NCBI GenBank assembly: GCA_964577305.1
Contig: CAZNYS010000006.1
Span: 1-64,000, forward strand
Reading direction: 5' to 3'
Origin: UBA9300 sp964577305
GTDB lineage: Bacteria > Bacteroidota > Bacteroidia > Bacteroidales > VadinHA17
Length of the DNA stretch: 64,000 nucleotides
This document shows positions 53,878-62,266 of this stretch, in pieces. Each line of letters starts with the position of its first letter. Within the stretch, counting starts at the first letter, position 1. Made by a program: the position numbers and the translations under genes. The notes below the pieces were generated by a model. That model ran no database searches. It saw only the letters and a list, made by a program, of their open reading frames with translations, and was not told the DNA's origin.

Positions 53878-55231
53878 AAGAGAGGCAACAATACAAAGGT
53901 TCTCTGACCTGTTCAGGGATAACAGCAGCAGGATTGAAAAGAATTCTGCAGGCCTGATAAACAGTTTCCGGCAGGATGCTATGAGACAATTTACTGAACT
54001 GGGGATACCCGACCGGAAGAATGAATCATATAGGTATACAAATCTGGAACCCTGGTTTAATGCAAACTATAAATCATACTTTGTCCCCGAGACAGGAGAT
54101 TTTAAGGCTGCTGAAAACTTCAAGTGTGAGGTAACTGAGCTTGACAGCTACGACCTGGTACTGCTTAATGGCTTCGCCCCTAAATACAATGGAACACTGG
54201 CTGATTTACCTACAGGGATATGGGTGGGTAGCCTGGCTGAAGCCGCAGAGAAATATCCCGGCATTGTGGGAAAACATTACGGTAAATACGCACATAACGG
54301 AAGAGACGGACTTATTCCCCTGAATACAGCTCTTGCCTCTGATGGAGTATTTGTATACGTGGAAAAAGGAGTTTCACTCCCAAAACCGATACAGATCATT
54401 AATCTTGTTCATTCAGACGGGGATATGTTTGTGCAACACCGTAACCTTATAGTTGTGGAAGACAATGCAGAGTTGCCAATGATAGTCTGCGACCATGCCC
54501 TGTCGCCACAGAAATTCCTGACGAATGCAGTTACCGAGGTGTATGTGGGCGAAAATGCACATTTTGATATTCTGAGGGTTCAGAATGAACATAATAATGC
54601 TGCCAAACTGACCCATACATTTATTCACCAGGAAAAGAACAGCTACGCTGTATCAAATAATATAACTCTTCATGGCGGACTGGTACGTAACAGCACCTAC
54701 CACAGACTGAACGGGGAAGGAGCTGAATGTAATGCCTTTGGACTGTACCTGACCGACAGGTGGCAGCATATCGATAATTTTGTAAGTATTGATCATGCTT
54801 CCCCAAACTGCATAAGCAACCAGCTTTTCAAGGGTGTGCTTGATGATTATGCCACCGGGGCCTTTAACGGACGCATACTGGTTAATAGAGGAGCACAAAA
54901 AACCCTTGCCTACCAGAAGAACAACACTATCCTTCTTACCGATGATGCAAAAATGGATACCAAACCACAATTGGAGATATATGCCGATGATGTAAAATGC
55001 AGTCATGGTGCTACTGTTGGACAGCTCGATGAGGATGCTATGTTCTACCTGCGCTCAAGAGGAATAAATAAGGATGAAGCCAGACTGATGCTTATGTTTG
55101 GCTTTGCCCATGAGGTAATAGAAAATATACGCACTGAAGCTTTGCGGGAGAGAATTGATGACCTGGTGCTTAAACGGTTAAGGGGTGAACTGAGCAGGTG
55201 TGCAACATGTACTATTAATTGTGATAAATAA
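53870..55231 (+). CDS. sufD: Fe-S assembly protein SufD
   Basis: This 453-residue paralogue of SufB completes the SufBC2D complex and is linked to iron entry. It has an N-terminal helical part, then the long right-handed beta-helix core (LHGGLVRNSTYHRLNGEG), the block KCSHGATVGQLDEDAMFYLRS, and the terminal FAHEVIENI segment. The C-terminus ends with two Cys in a CATCTINC-like tail. It overlaps sufC by 8 nt and lies 9 nt before sufS. Confidence 0.94.
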   Translation: MDKREATIQRFSDLFRDNSSRIEKNSAGLINSFRQDAMRQFTELGIPDRKNESYRYTNLEPWFNANYKSYFVPETGDFKAAENFKCEVTELDSYDLVLLNGFAPKYNGTLADLPTGIWVGSLAEAAEKYPGIVGKHYGKYAHNGRDGLIPLNTALASDGVFVYVEKGVSLPKPIQIINLVHSDGDMFVQHRNLIVVEDNAELPMIVCDHALSPQKFLTNAVTEVYVGENAHFDILRVQNEHNNAAKLTHTFIHQEKNSYAVSNNITLHGGLVRNSTYHRLNGEGAECNAFGLYLTDRWQHIDNFVSIDHASPNCISNQLFKGVLDDYATGAFNGRILVNRGAQKTLAYQKNNTILLTDDAKMDTKPQLEIYADDVKCSHGATVGQLDEDAMFYLRSRGINKDEARLMLMFGFAHEVIENIRTEALRERIDDLVLKRLRGELSRCATCTINCDK

Positions 55232-55240
55232 TACCCCCCT

Positions 55241-56458
55241 GTGTTCGATATAAACAAAATAAGATCCGATTTTCCCGTACTCGCCAATGAAGTATATGGT
55301 AAACCACTGGTATATTTTGATAATGGTGCTACAACTCAGAAACCTGAATCTGTAATAAATGCTGTAACTGAAGCCTATCGTACATATTACAGTAATATAC
55401 ACAGGGGAGTACATACGCTAAGCGACATATCGTCTGAAAAATATGAGTCGGCCCGCGAAAGAGTAAGGTCTTTTATTAATGCAGCTTCAAAGGAGGAGAT
55501 TGTATTTACTGCGGGTGCAACGGCATCAATAAACCTTGTTGCATTCTCATTCGGGGAACGATATATTAGAAGAGGTGATGAGGTCCTGATATCGGAACTG
55601 GAACATCATGCCAATATTGTGCCATGGCAGATGATGTGTGAGCGAAAAAATGCTCACCTTAAGGTGATACCTGTTAATGATGACGGCTCATTAAGACTTG
55701 AAGAACTGGATAAGCTTATTACTGATAACACAAAGATAGTGGCTGTAACACAGGTGTCAAATGCCCTGGGTGTTATCATACCTGTAGAAAAAATTATTGA
55801 GAAAGCACATGAACATAATATCCCCGTGCTTGTCGATGGTGCACAGGGAATACAGCATGGACATGTTGATGTGCAGGAACTTGATTGTGACTTTTATGCT
55901 TTTTCGGGACATAAAATCTACGGACCTACAGGTATAGGAGTACTTTATGGTAAAAGAAAATGGCTCATGGAACTGCCACCTTACCAGGGTGGTGGAGATA
56001 TGGTCGACCGTGTGAGCTTTGACAAAACCACATATAATAAACTGCCATTTAAGTTTGAAGCAGGGACTACAAACTTCGTCGGCGCAATAGGCATTGCCAA
56101 AGCCCTGGATTATATTGAAGCTGTGGGTATGGCAGATATTATAAAGCATGAAAAAGAGTTGACAGAGTATTCAAACAGAAGGATGAAAGAGATAAGTGGG
56201 ATTAAAATATACGGTAATACAAAAGAAAAAATATCCATATTGTCTTTCCTGATCGATAGGGTACACCAGTACGATGCAGGCATGATACTGGATAAGATGG
56301 GAATAGCCGTCAGGACAGGATCTCATTGCGCACAGCCCATTATGACGAGGTTTGGCATTGAAGGTACCATACGTGCCTCAATGTGTTTCTATAATACCAA
56401 AGAAGAAATAGATATACTGATTAAGGGAATAGAAAAAGTGAAGATGATGATGTTATGA
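55241..56458 (+). CDS. sufS: SufS cysteine desulfurase
   Basis: This 405-residue PLP enzyme removes sulfur from cysteine and passes it to SufE. The PLP lysine is K225 in FSGHK. The sulfur-carrying cysteine is C363 in GSHCAQP, the short-loop type II form. The start is GTG at 55241, which puts NKIRSDFP at the normal N-terminal position; no strong ribosome site is seen, so coupling to sufD is likely. It overlaps sufE by 4 nt (ATGA). Confidence 0.95.
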   Translation: MFDINKIRSDFPVLANEVYGKPLVYFDNGATTQKPESVINAVTEAYRTYYSNIHRGVHTLSDISSEKYESARERVRSFINAASKEEIVFTAGATASINLVAFSFGERYIRRGDEVLISELEHHANIVPWQMMCERKNAHLKVIPVNDDGSLRLEELDKLITDNTKIVAVTQVSNALGVIIPVEKIIEKAHEHNIPVLVDGAQGIQHGHVDVQELDCDFYAFSGHKIYGPTGIGVLYGKRKWLMELPPYQGGGDMVDRVSFDKTTYNKLPFKFEAGTTNFVGAIGIAKALDYIEAVGMADIIKHEKELTEYSNRRMKEISGIKIYGNTKEKISILSFLIDRVHQYDAGMILDKMGIAVRTGSHCAQPIMTRFGIEGTIRASMCFYNTKEEIDILIKGIEKVKMMML

Positions 56459-56895
56459 GCTATCGTGATATGACAATTGAAGAAGTACAGAATGAAATTA
56501 TTGAGGAATTCTCCCTGTTTGATGACTGGATGGACAGGTATGACCACCTGATAGAAGAAGGGAAAGACCTTCCCGTAATAGAAGAGAAATATAAGAAGAA
56601 TGAATACCTGATAGAGGGATGCCAGTCGAGGGTGTGGCTTTATCCTGAGTTTATTGATGGAAAGGTTCACTTCAAAGCCGATAGTGATGCAATTATTGTA
56701 AGGGGTATAATAGCCATGTTAATTAAAGTGTTATCAGGAAGAACACCGGATGAAATAATTGACACTGATCTTTATTTTATAGGCAGGGTGGGCCTCAGAC
56801 AGAACCTGTCGCCGACGAGGTCAAACGGTCTGCTGGCAATGTTAAAGCAGATGAAACTGTATGCAATAGCATATAAAGCAAAACAGAAAAGCTGA
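56455..56895 (+). CDS. sufE: SufE sulfur acceptor
   Basis: This 146-residue protein accepts persulfide from SufS and delivers it to SufBCD. The acceptor cysteine is C56 in EGCQSRVWL. Length and fold blocks (EEFSLFDDWMDRYDHLI, PTRSNGLLAML) are typical. It starts within the end of sufS and lies 7 nt before the sufT-like gene. Confidence 0.95.
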   Translation: MSYRDMTIEEVQNEIIEEFSLFDDWMDRYDHLIEEGKDLPVIEEKYKKNEYLIEGCQSRVWLYPEFIDGKVHFKADSDAIIVRGIIAMLIKVLSGRTPDEIIDTDLYFIGRVGLRQNLSPTRSNGLLAMLKQMKLYAIAYKAKQKS

Positions 56896-56902
56896 GAATA
56901 TT

Positions 56903-57223
56903 ATGGAAAACAATGTATACATGGAAACGGAATCAAGAATCATATCTGTTTTGAAATCAGTTTATGATCCTGAAATACCGGTTAATATATATGACCTTGG
57001 CCTGGTATACGATATCAGCCTTGATGAAGAGAATGTAGCGAACATTACAATGACACTTACAGCTCCAAACTGCCCCATGGCAGATATGATAGTTGAAGAG
57101 GTGAAGTACAAGGTGGCAGGTACCAGGGGGGTAAAAGACTGTCATCTAACCCTTACCTTTGATCCACCCTGGGATAAAAGTATGATGACCGACGAGGCAA
57201 AGCTTGAACTGGGGTTTCTCTAG
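56903..57223 (+). CDS. sufT: SufT-like MIP18/DUF59 Fe-S maturation protein
   Basis: This 106-residue protein of the MIP18/PaaD (DUF59) family helps mature Fe-S proteins. It has VYDPEIPVNIYDLGLVYDI near the N-terminus and the Cys-containing TLTAPNCPMADMIVEEV block in the middle. It is a stand-alone domain without the fused N-terminal extension seen in some SufT proteins. It lies between sufE and queG with 7- and 4-nt gaps. The exact client proteins are unknown. Confidence 0.88.
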   Translation: MENNVYMETESRIISVLKSVYDPEIPVNIYDLGLVYDISLDEENVANITMTLTAPNCPMADMIVEEVKYKVAGTRGVKDCHLTLTFDPPWDKSMMTDEAKLELGFL

Positions 57224-57227
57224 GGAT

Positions 57228-58136
57228 ATGAGCGATGAGATAAAAAACAAAGCATTTAAACTGGGTTTTGATCTGTGCGGTATAGCCCGGGCAAGACCGC
57301 TGGATGAATGCAGGGATAAACTGGACAACTGGATTAATAATGGTTTGCATGCTGGCATGTCTTATATGGAACGCAACCGTGAAAAAAGGATTAATCCCGC
57401 ATTGCTGGTTGATGATGCCCGTTCGGTTATTGTTGCCGGCATGAATTACTTTCGTGAATATAAACCCGGCGATAATCAACCAGTATTTGCCAGGTATGCA
57501 CTTGGACAGGATTATCACCAGGTATTGAAAGACAGGTTATATATATTATTGGATTTTATCAGGGAGAGGAAACCCGGTACAGAAGGTAGAGTATTTGTTG
57601 ATACTGCCCCGGTGCTGGAAAGGGCATGGGCGGTTGAAGCAGGCCTGGGATGGACCGGGAAGAACAGTATGCTGATAAATAAGGAAACAGGCTCTTTTCT
57701 CTTCCTTGGAGTGTTGATCATAAATACAGAGCTGGATTATGATAAACCCGCCCCGAGTGATTATTGCGGTACATGCAGGAAATGTATTGAGGCCTGCCCG
57801 ACAGCAGCTATAACGGAAGACCGAATGATCAATTCCAATAAATGTCTTTCTTACATGAGTATAGAACATAAAGGCGAACTGCCCCATGAATATGCAAAGC
57901 ATTCTGGCAGGAGGATCTTTGGCTGTGATATTTGCCAGGAAGTGTGTCCATGGAATACAAAAGTAAAAGAAACCACTATTAAGGAATTCAAACCTCTGCC
58001 CGAAATATTGAATTATATCACAGAACAGTGGAAAAGTATAACGAAGGAGGAATTTAACAGGGTTTTTAAGGACAGTGCAGTATTGAGAACGGGCTATGAG
58101 GGTTTCATGAGAAACATAAAATCAGGCAGAGGCTAG
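57228..58136 (+). CDS. queG: Epoxyqueuosine reductase QueG
   Basis: This 302-residue cobalamin-dependent enzyme reduces epoxyqueuosine to queuosine in tRNA anticodons. The catalytic Asp is D125 in FVDTAPVLERAWA. Two [4Fe-4S] clusters are bound by C180, C183, C186, C190 and C206, C233, C236, C240 (CGTCRKCIEAC and CDICQEVC). The ATG at 57228, 4 nt after the sufT-like stop, is preferred to a TTG at 57204 inside that gene. As the last gene of the suf operon, it is also a client needing two Fe-S clusters. There is no HEAT-like extension in this protein. Confidence 0.92.
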   Translation: MSDEIKNKAFKLGFDLCGIARARPLDECRDKLDNWINNGLHAGMSYMERNREKRINPALLVDDARSVIVAGMNYFREYKPGDNQPVFARYALGQDYHQVLKDRLYILLDFIRERKPGTEGRVFVDTAPVLERAWAVEAGLGWTGKNSMLINKETGSFLFLGVLIINTELDYDKPAPSDYCGTCRKCIEACPTAAITEDRMINSNKCLSYMSIEHKGELPHEYAKHSGRRIFGCDICQEVCPWNTKVKETTIKEFKPLPEILNYITEQWKSITKEEFNRVFKDSAVLRTGYEGFMRNIKSGRG

Positions 58137-58186
58137 GGCTGAGGCTAAGGTAGAGACGCCCATCTTGGGCGTCCCAAGAATTGGGA
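58126..58186. repeat. AGGCT-word repeat and perfect hairpin after queG
   Basis: AGAGGCTAGGGCTGAGGCTA-like words overlap the queG stop. A perfect hairpin follows: GACGCCCA (58155-58162) with TGGGCGTC (58166-58173), loop TCT. A second small stem is TCCCA/TGGGA (58172-58186). The start GTAGAGACGC is shared with the site at 60151. It may end the suf-queG transcript, but has no T-run. Confidence 0.6.
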
Positions 58187-58209
58187 TAAAAGTTGTAACT
58201 TGGATACAA

Positions 58210-59229
58210 ATGTTAAATCTGATGCAAAAATTAATTCTCCTCATTTCCCTTTCTGTTTACCTGCTAAGCGGATGTACACAGGACCGTTATCAGTTTAATC
58301 TTGAAAATATCAGTTCAGAAAATCTCAAATTATCTCCGGAGTATTATACTGATAATCCCGATTTACATTCCCCGGCATTATCGGAGACAGGCCGGGAACT
58401 GGTATTGTTAAAAGTTGACAGCAACCGTTATACATGGGTTGATGCTACTGTTGAGAACGGAGAGCCATTCGATTACAAAAGAAATTTATATGGCAAGGGG
58501 AACCAGCTAATGGCCGATGAGGAAAATTTTCCCGGCCTTGCACGTACGGGGATCCACTCTGAAAAGGAATTACGCAACACAAAAAGCATAACCGGACGTT
58601 CAGTATCACAGATTACTGTTGATGGAAGACCATGGGGCTCATCCGGTGTGGGATTTATGGGTGATGATGAAACCATCATGTCAGTGATCCGGGCCGATAA
58701 TAATACAGTGTGGAGCCTTGGCCTCACACATGCCGACATGGCAAGGCCATTATTCCACCTCTGGAATATATCGAGGGAATTTGAGAATTACAGTACTGAT
58801 ACGGTAACAGGCGATCAGTTACAGATGGCTGCCCTGCTATATAACGGTAACGAGGTAAAGGTTGAAATTACCGGCAGCCGGGGCTGGCAGGAATCAATTT
58901 TCAATGATGAGATCCTGGGTTCAGGACATATCGAAATTTGGAGAGAAATAAATAGGGGAGAACATGAGTTTCTAAAGGTGCATTACGGTCACCTCTCACA
59001 GGAACAGTTAAAGGAACTGCAGAATATGCTGTTCTATATACATACCGGCGTGATGGTATTCTTTTATATAAACCGTTACGGGTTCTATGAGGGACATACC
59101 GAATACCGGGTGGATCCCGTGACTGTTTCACTGGTGTTTGGACTGAGATCACTTGAAGACGTCCATAGGGCAACCGGCGGTGATCTCTACCGCTATTTTA
59201 TCACACACTTTACCAAAAACCCCGAGTAA
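58210..59229 (+). CDS. Uncharacterised lipoprotein
   Basis: This is a lipoprotein of about 339 residues that I do not recognise. Of two ATGs, 58210 and 58222, either gives a signal peptide ending LLSGC (lipid-bearing Cys at 22 or 18). The mature part is rich in Trp, Asp and Asn (TVWSLGLTHADMARPLFHLW) and appears to be a mixed beta protein without a known catalytic motif. The frame extends upstream to 58165 through the repeat hairpin, which I reject as coding. The stop lies one base before the HEAT-like gene, so the two are probably co-transcribed. Confidence 0.6.
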   Translation: MLNLMQKLILLISLSVYLLSGCTQDRYQFNLENISSENLKLSPEYYTDNPDLHSPALSETGRELVLLKVDSNRYTWVDATVENGEPFDYKRNLYGKGNQLMADEENFPGLARTGIHSEKELRNTKSITGRSVSQITVDGRPWGSSGVGFMGDDETIMSVIRADNNTVWSLGLTHADMARPLFHLWNISREFENYSTDTVTGDQLQMAALLYNGNEVKVEITGSRGWQESIFNDEILGSGHIEIWREINRGEHEFLKVHYGHLSQEQLKELQNMLFYIHTGVMVFFYINRYGFYEGHTEYRVDPVTVSLVFGLRSLEDVHRATGGDLYRYFITHFTKNPE

Positions 59230-59230
59230 G

Positions 59231-60154
59231 ATGAAATTAATATCCAAGCTCATAATTATAGTCTGTATGATCATGACCTTAAATGATGCTGCGGCCCAGG
59301 ATCAGCAGACCAGGATTGACTCACTGGTAAACCTTTTAAAAACTGCAGGAAGGGAATGGAATGATTATTCAAAGCCGCTGATATCCATTGGTGAACCGGC
59401 AGTACCTGCACTTATCAAAGTTGTAAAAGACAGGAACCTGAGTCAGTGGATCCGGAGAATCTCAGTTATGACACTAAATAGCATCCATTCATCACAATGG
59501 GTAAAGCCAGCTCTGTCCATACTGTTTGACAGGGATGAAGACCCGGTGCTTCGTAACCATGTTACAGCAGGGCTGAGAGGATTTGACCTCTCTAAGGAAA
59601 AAGAGGATTTATGGGAGGTGTACCTGGAGGTTACGAATGAGTCTTATAAGTCAAATCTGGCCAATTTACTTTTAACAGCAGATACGTCAATGGCATATAA
59701 GGCATTTAATGAGTTATACACTACCTGCGATGGTCATATACAGCAATTGGCATTGCTGAATTTAGTCAGAATACGCCCTGAAGAATCTTCATCCTGGTTT
59801 ATAAAAGGCATACAGGTGGATGATTGGATGACTGCTAACCTTGCAATGGACAGCCTGGTAACATCAATTTATTTTATAGCGGATGATTTAATTTCAGTGT
59901 ATCACGAACCCGGTGTCCGCGAAGAGGTTCAATGGCGTATTATTTTTGTTTTCGGTCATAGGAAGGAACCCGAATCTCTTCCAATGCTGGTTGAAGCACT
60001 TCAGGAGGAAAGCTGGCTCATCCATACGGAAGCTGCAGAGGATTTATGCCGTTTTGATCCTGAACAGGTAATTCCGGAGATGAAAGCACTGAAAAATGAT
60101 ACCAGACCGTATATCCGCAATAATTCCAGGTGGGTAATTCACCAGATGAAGTAG
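59231..60154 (+). CDS. Secreted HEAT-repeat-like protein
   Basis: This 307-residue protein has a signal peptide (MKLISKLIIIVCMIMTLNDAAA, cleaved near AAAQ). The mature part is made of helical pairs resembling HEAT repeats (EPAVPALIKVVKDRNLSQWI, EDPVLRNHVTAGLRG, EESWLIHTEAAEDL). Such domains usually bind proteins; no enzyme motif is seen. The ATG at 59231 directly follows the previous stop. An in-frame start at 59153 lies inside that gene and gives no signal peptide. Its stop codon is part of a GTAGAGACGC repeat element. Confidence 0.7.
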   Translation: MKLISKLIIIVCMIMTLNDAAAQDQQTRIDSLVNLLKTAGREWNDYSKPLISIGEPAVPALIKVVKDRNLSQWIRRISVMTLNSIHSSQWVKPALSILFDRDEDPVLRNHVTAGLRGFDLSKEKEDLWEVYLEVTNESYKSNLANLLLTADTSMAYKAFNELYTTCDGHIQQLALLNLVRIRPEESSSWFIKGIQVDDWMTANLAMDSLVTSIYFIADDLISVYHEPGVREEVQWRIIFVFGHRKEPESLPMLVEALQEESWLIHTEAAEDLCRFDPEQVIPEMKALKNDTRPYIRNNSRWVIHQMK

Positions 60155-60172
60155 AGACGCAAGATTTTGCAA
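60151..60172. repeat. GTAGAGACGC element overlapping a stop codon
   Basis: GTAGAGACGCAAGATTTTGC has an inner GCAA-gatt-TTGC dyad and shares its first ten bases with 58150-58159. The TAG inside it ends the HEAT-like gene. A complete element would be expected to carry an inverted GCGTCTCTAC arm, which is missing here. Confidence 0.5.
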
Positions 60173-60183
60173 ATAATTATGTC

Positions 60184-61356
60184 ATGAAAAACACGATTAT
60201 TATAATTACAATTCTTACCTTACTATTTATAGGCTGTAAAAACAATGCTTCCAGCCAGTACAATTCCTTACCTCCAGAAAATATGAATGACGGACTGAAT
60301 GTTGGTACTTTGAATGAAGTGAACATTAATCCGAAGTTGATTGAGATAGCTGTGAATAAAATATCCAGGGGCAAATATAAAGAGGTGCATTCGATACTGA
60401 TTTTCAGGGACAACAAGCTTGTATTGGAAGAATATTTCCAGGGACATAAATATCAATGGGATGCACCTTCCCACTATGGTGAACTGGTAACTTGGGACAG
60501 GTCTATGATGCATTGTATTCATTCTGTTACCAAGAGTTTTACTTCAATATGTATCGGGATTGCAATAGATAAGGGTTTTATTAAGAGTGTTCATCAGTCA
60601 ATATTTGATTACCTGCCTGAATATCAGCATTATAAGGTTGGAGGTAAAGAAAATATCACCATCGAGCACCTGCTTACAATGACCTCGGGGCTGCAGTGGG
60701 ATGAGTGGAATGCCCCTTTGAGCAGTCCTGAAAACGACCAGATAGGGATCTGGTTTTCCGATGAAGGTCCGATTGATTTTATACTCGAAAGGCCATTGAT
60801 TTATGAACCGGGAACACACTTTACTTATTCAGGCGGCAGCATGGAAGTGCTGGGTGAAATTCTGGAAAATGCCACAGGTATGAAAATAGATAAATTCTCT
60901 GAAAAATATATGTTTGAACCACTTGGGATTAACTCATTTGACTGGTGGCTGGTGTTTAGTTCCGGTGAGATTCATGCAGCCGGTGGTCTAAAACTAACGC
61001 CCAGAGACATGCTTAAGGTAGGAGTGACTTTTCTTAATGAGGGTATATGGAACGGAACACGTATTATTTCGGAGGAATGGGTTGCGGAAAGCGCTGAAAC
61101 ATATGCAGGAAATAAGGGGATAAAAATTCCGGGCGAAGACATCGGTAAGGTGGGTTATGCTTATACCTGGTGGACGGAAGAAATTCAGCATCGGGGGGAG
61201 AAAATAAATATGTTCTCGGCAAATGGCTGGGGAGGACAAAAGATTATAGTCATCCCTGAACTGAATACAGCAATTGTTTTCACCGGTGGCAATTATATTT
61301 CCAGGGTAAAGCAGTTTAAGATTCTTGAAAATTATGTTATACCCGCAATCGAATAA
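60184..61356 (+). CDS. Class C beta-lactamase-like serine hydrolase, lipoprotein
   Basis: This 390-residue lipoprotein (C18 in LLFIGCK) has the serine beta-lactamase/DD-peptidase fold. The catalytic pair is S114 and K117 in HSVTKSF. The second motif is YSG at 215-217 in THFTYSGGSMEVLGE, and the AAGGLKLTPRDM block marks the class C/esterase branch. A KTG-like third motif is not clear; GWGGQKI near the C-terminus may take its place. Such proteins are often esterases or D-aminopeptidases rather than drug-resistance enzymes. The ATG at 60184 gives the signal peptide; an earlier start at 60130 lies in the preceding gene. Confidence 0.82.
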   Translation: MKNTIIIITILTLLFIGCKNNASSQYNSLPPENMNDGLNVGTLNEVNINPKLIEIAVNKISRGKYKEVHSILIFRDNKLVLEEYFQGHKYQWDAPSHYGELVTWDRSMMHCIHSVTKSFTSICIGIAIDKGFIKSVHQSIFDYLPEYQHYKVGGKENITIEHLLTMTSGLQWDEWNAPLSSPENDQIGIWFSDEGPIDFILERPLIYEPGTHFTYSGGSMEVLGEILENATGMKIDKFSEKYMFEPLGINSFDWWLVFSSGEIHAAGGLKLTPRDMLKVGVTFLNEGIWNGTRIISEEWVAESAETYAGNKGIKIPGEDIGKVGYAYTWWTEEIQHRGEKINMFSANGWGGQKIIVIPELNTAIVFTGGNYISRVKQFKILENYVIPAIE

Positions 61357-61379
61357 TATAAACTCAAAACTAAATTATC

Positions 61380-62252
61380 ATGAAAAAACAACTTCCAGTA
61401 ATTGCTTTATTGATGCTCGCTTTAATTTCATGCGACTCAAGTAAATCTGTATCTAAAGATCTAATAACAGGATTAACCACGAGGGGCGATGGATTATCAT
61501 GTGAGAAAGTATATTTATCAGATGGTGAACAAGAGATTAACAGGAATACATTCATTTATGGAGAAAATATTTATGTGAATTTTGAAAACATTGAAGGCTT
61601 TATTAAATATGATGGATATGCATTTCCTGGTATGCTATTATCGGTGATTAATCCAGCAGGGGATACAGTAATGAACTACCCTGATTTATATGCTGACTAT
61701 CCAGATGGTATTAACATTTCACCCTTGCTTTTGCAAGCTAATGTAACAGTCGCTGATCCCATACACTCAGAGAGTAAATACGCACTTTATATTAATATCT
61801 GGGATAAAAATGGAGAAGGAACATTTAAGGCTACAATGGATTTTAATGTTACCCCTAATAACCAGATTAAGATCGAAAGCAATAATCTGTCATACGATGA
61901 GATATTTCTATTTTCACGAAAAAGGAATATTACAATTACTGAAAATGAGGCAAATTTCGATGAGGATATATATATGATATTTGAAGGCCTGAGTGGTTTT
62001 ATGGAAGAGGCCGGGAAAGGATTCTTGGGACTCAATATGAAAGTGACGGATTCTGAAGGTGAGATCCTTATAAATGAGGAAGATTTAATTGGCGATTCAA
62101 GCCTGGAATTATCTGAAATAAACCAGCAGATAGCTCCCAACTTTATAATTAGAGATACAAGTATAAGTAGTCCGGTTACCTGTGAAATAGTAATCTGGGA
62201 CAAAAAAAGTGATAGGAATATTAAAGCATCAGCAAGTCTGAATCTGAAATAA
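61380..62252 (+). CDS. Lipoprotein with two tandem copies of an unknown beta domain
   Basis: This 290-residue lipoprotein (C18 in LALISCD) is not recognised by family. Two halves of about 120 residues resemble each other. The first runs from LSCEKVYLSD to ATMDFNV and the second from LSYDEIFLFS to ASASLNL. Matching points are FIYGENIYVNFENIEGF with NFDEDIYMIFEGLSGF, FPGMLLSVINPAGD with FLGLNMKVTDSEGE, and YINIWDKNGEGTFKATM with EIVIWDKKSDRNIKASA. This indicates an internal duplication of an immunoglobulin-like or adhesion-type beta sandwich. The function is unknown. It lies 23 nt after the serine hydrolase. Confidence 0.65.
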   Translation: MKKQLPVIALLMLALISCDSSKSVSKDLITGLTTRGDGLSCEKVYLSDGEQEINRNTFIYGENIYVNFENIEGFIKYDGYAFPGMLLSVINPAGDTVMNYPDLYADYPDGINISPLLLQANVTVADPIHSESKYALYINIWDKNGEGTFKATMDFNVTPNNQIKIESNNLSYDEIFLFSRKRNITITENEANFDEDIYMIFEGLSGFMEEAGKGFLGLNMKVTDSEGEILINEEDLIGDSSLELSEINQQIAPNFIIRDTSISSPVTCEIVIWDKKSDRNIKASASLNLK

Positions 62253-62266
62253 CCTGGAATAATTAA

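Noticed and set aside
58165..58209. N-terminal extension of the lipoprotein after queG
   Set aside because: It is translated hairpin repeat from a TTG; a proper lipoprotein signal begins at 58210 or 58222.
60184..61356. A true antibiotic-resistance beta-lactamase
   Set aside because: The fold and the SVTK pair are there, but a clear KTG motif is missing and lipoprotein serine hydrolases of this type are usually esterases or peptidases.
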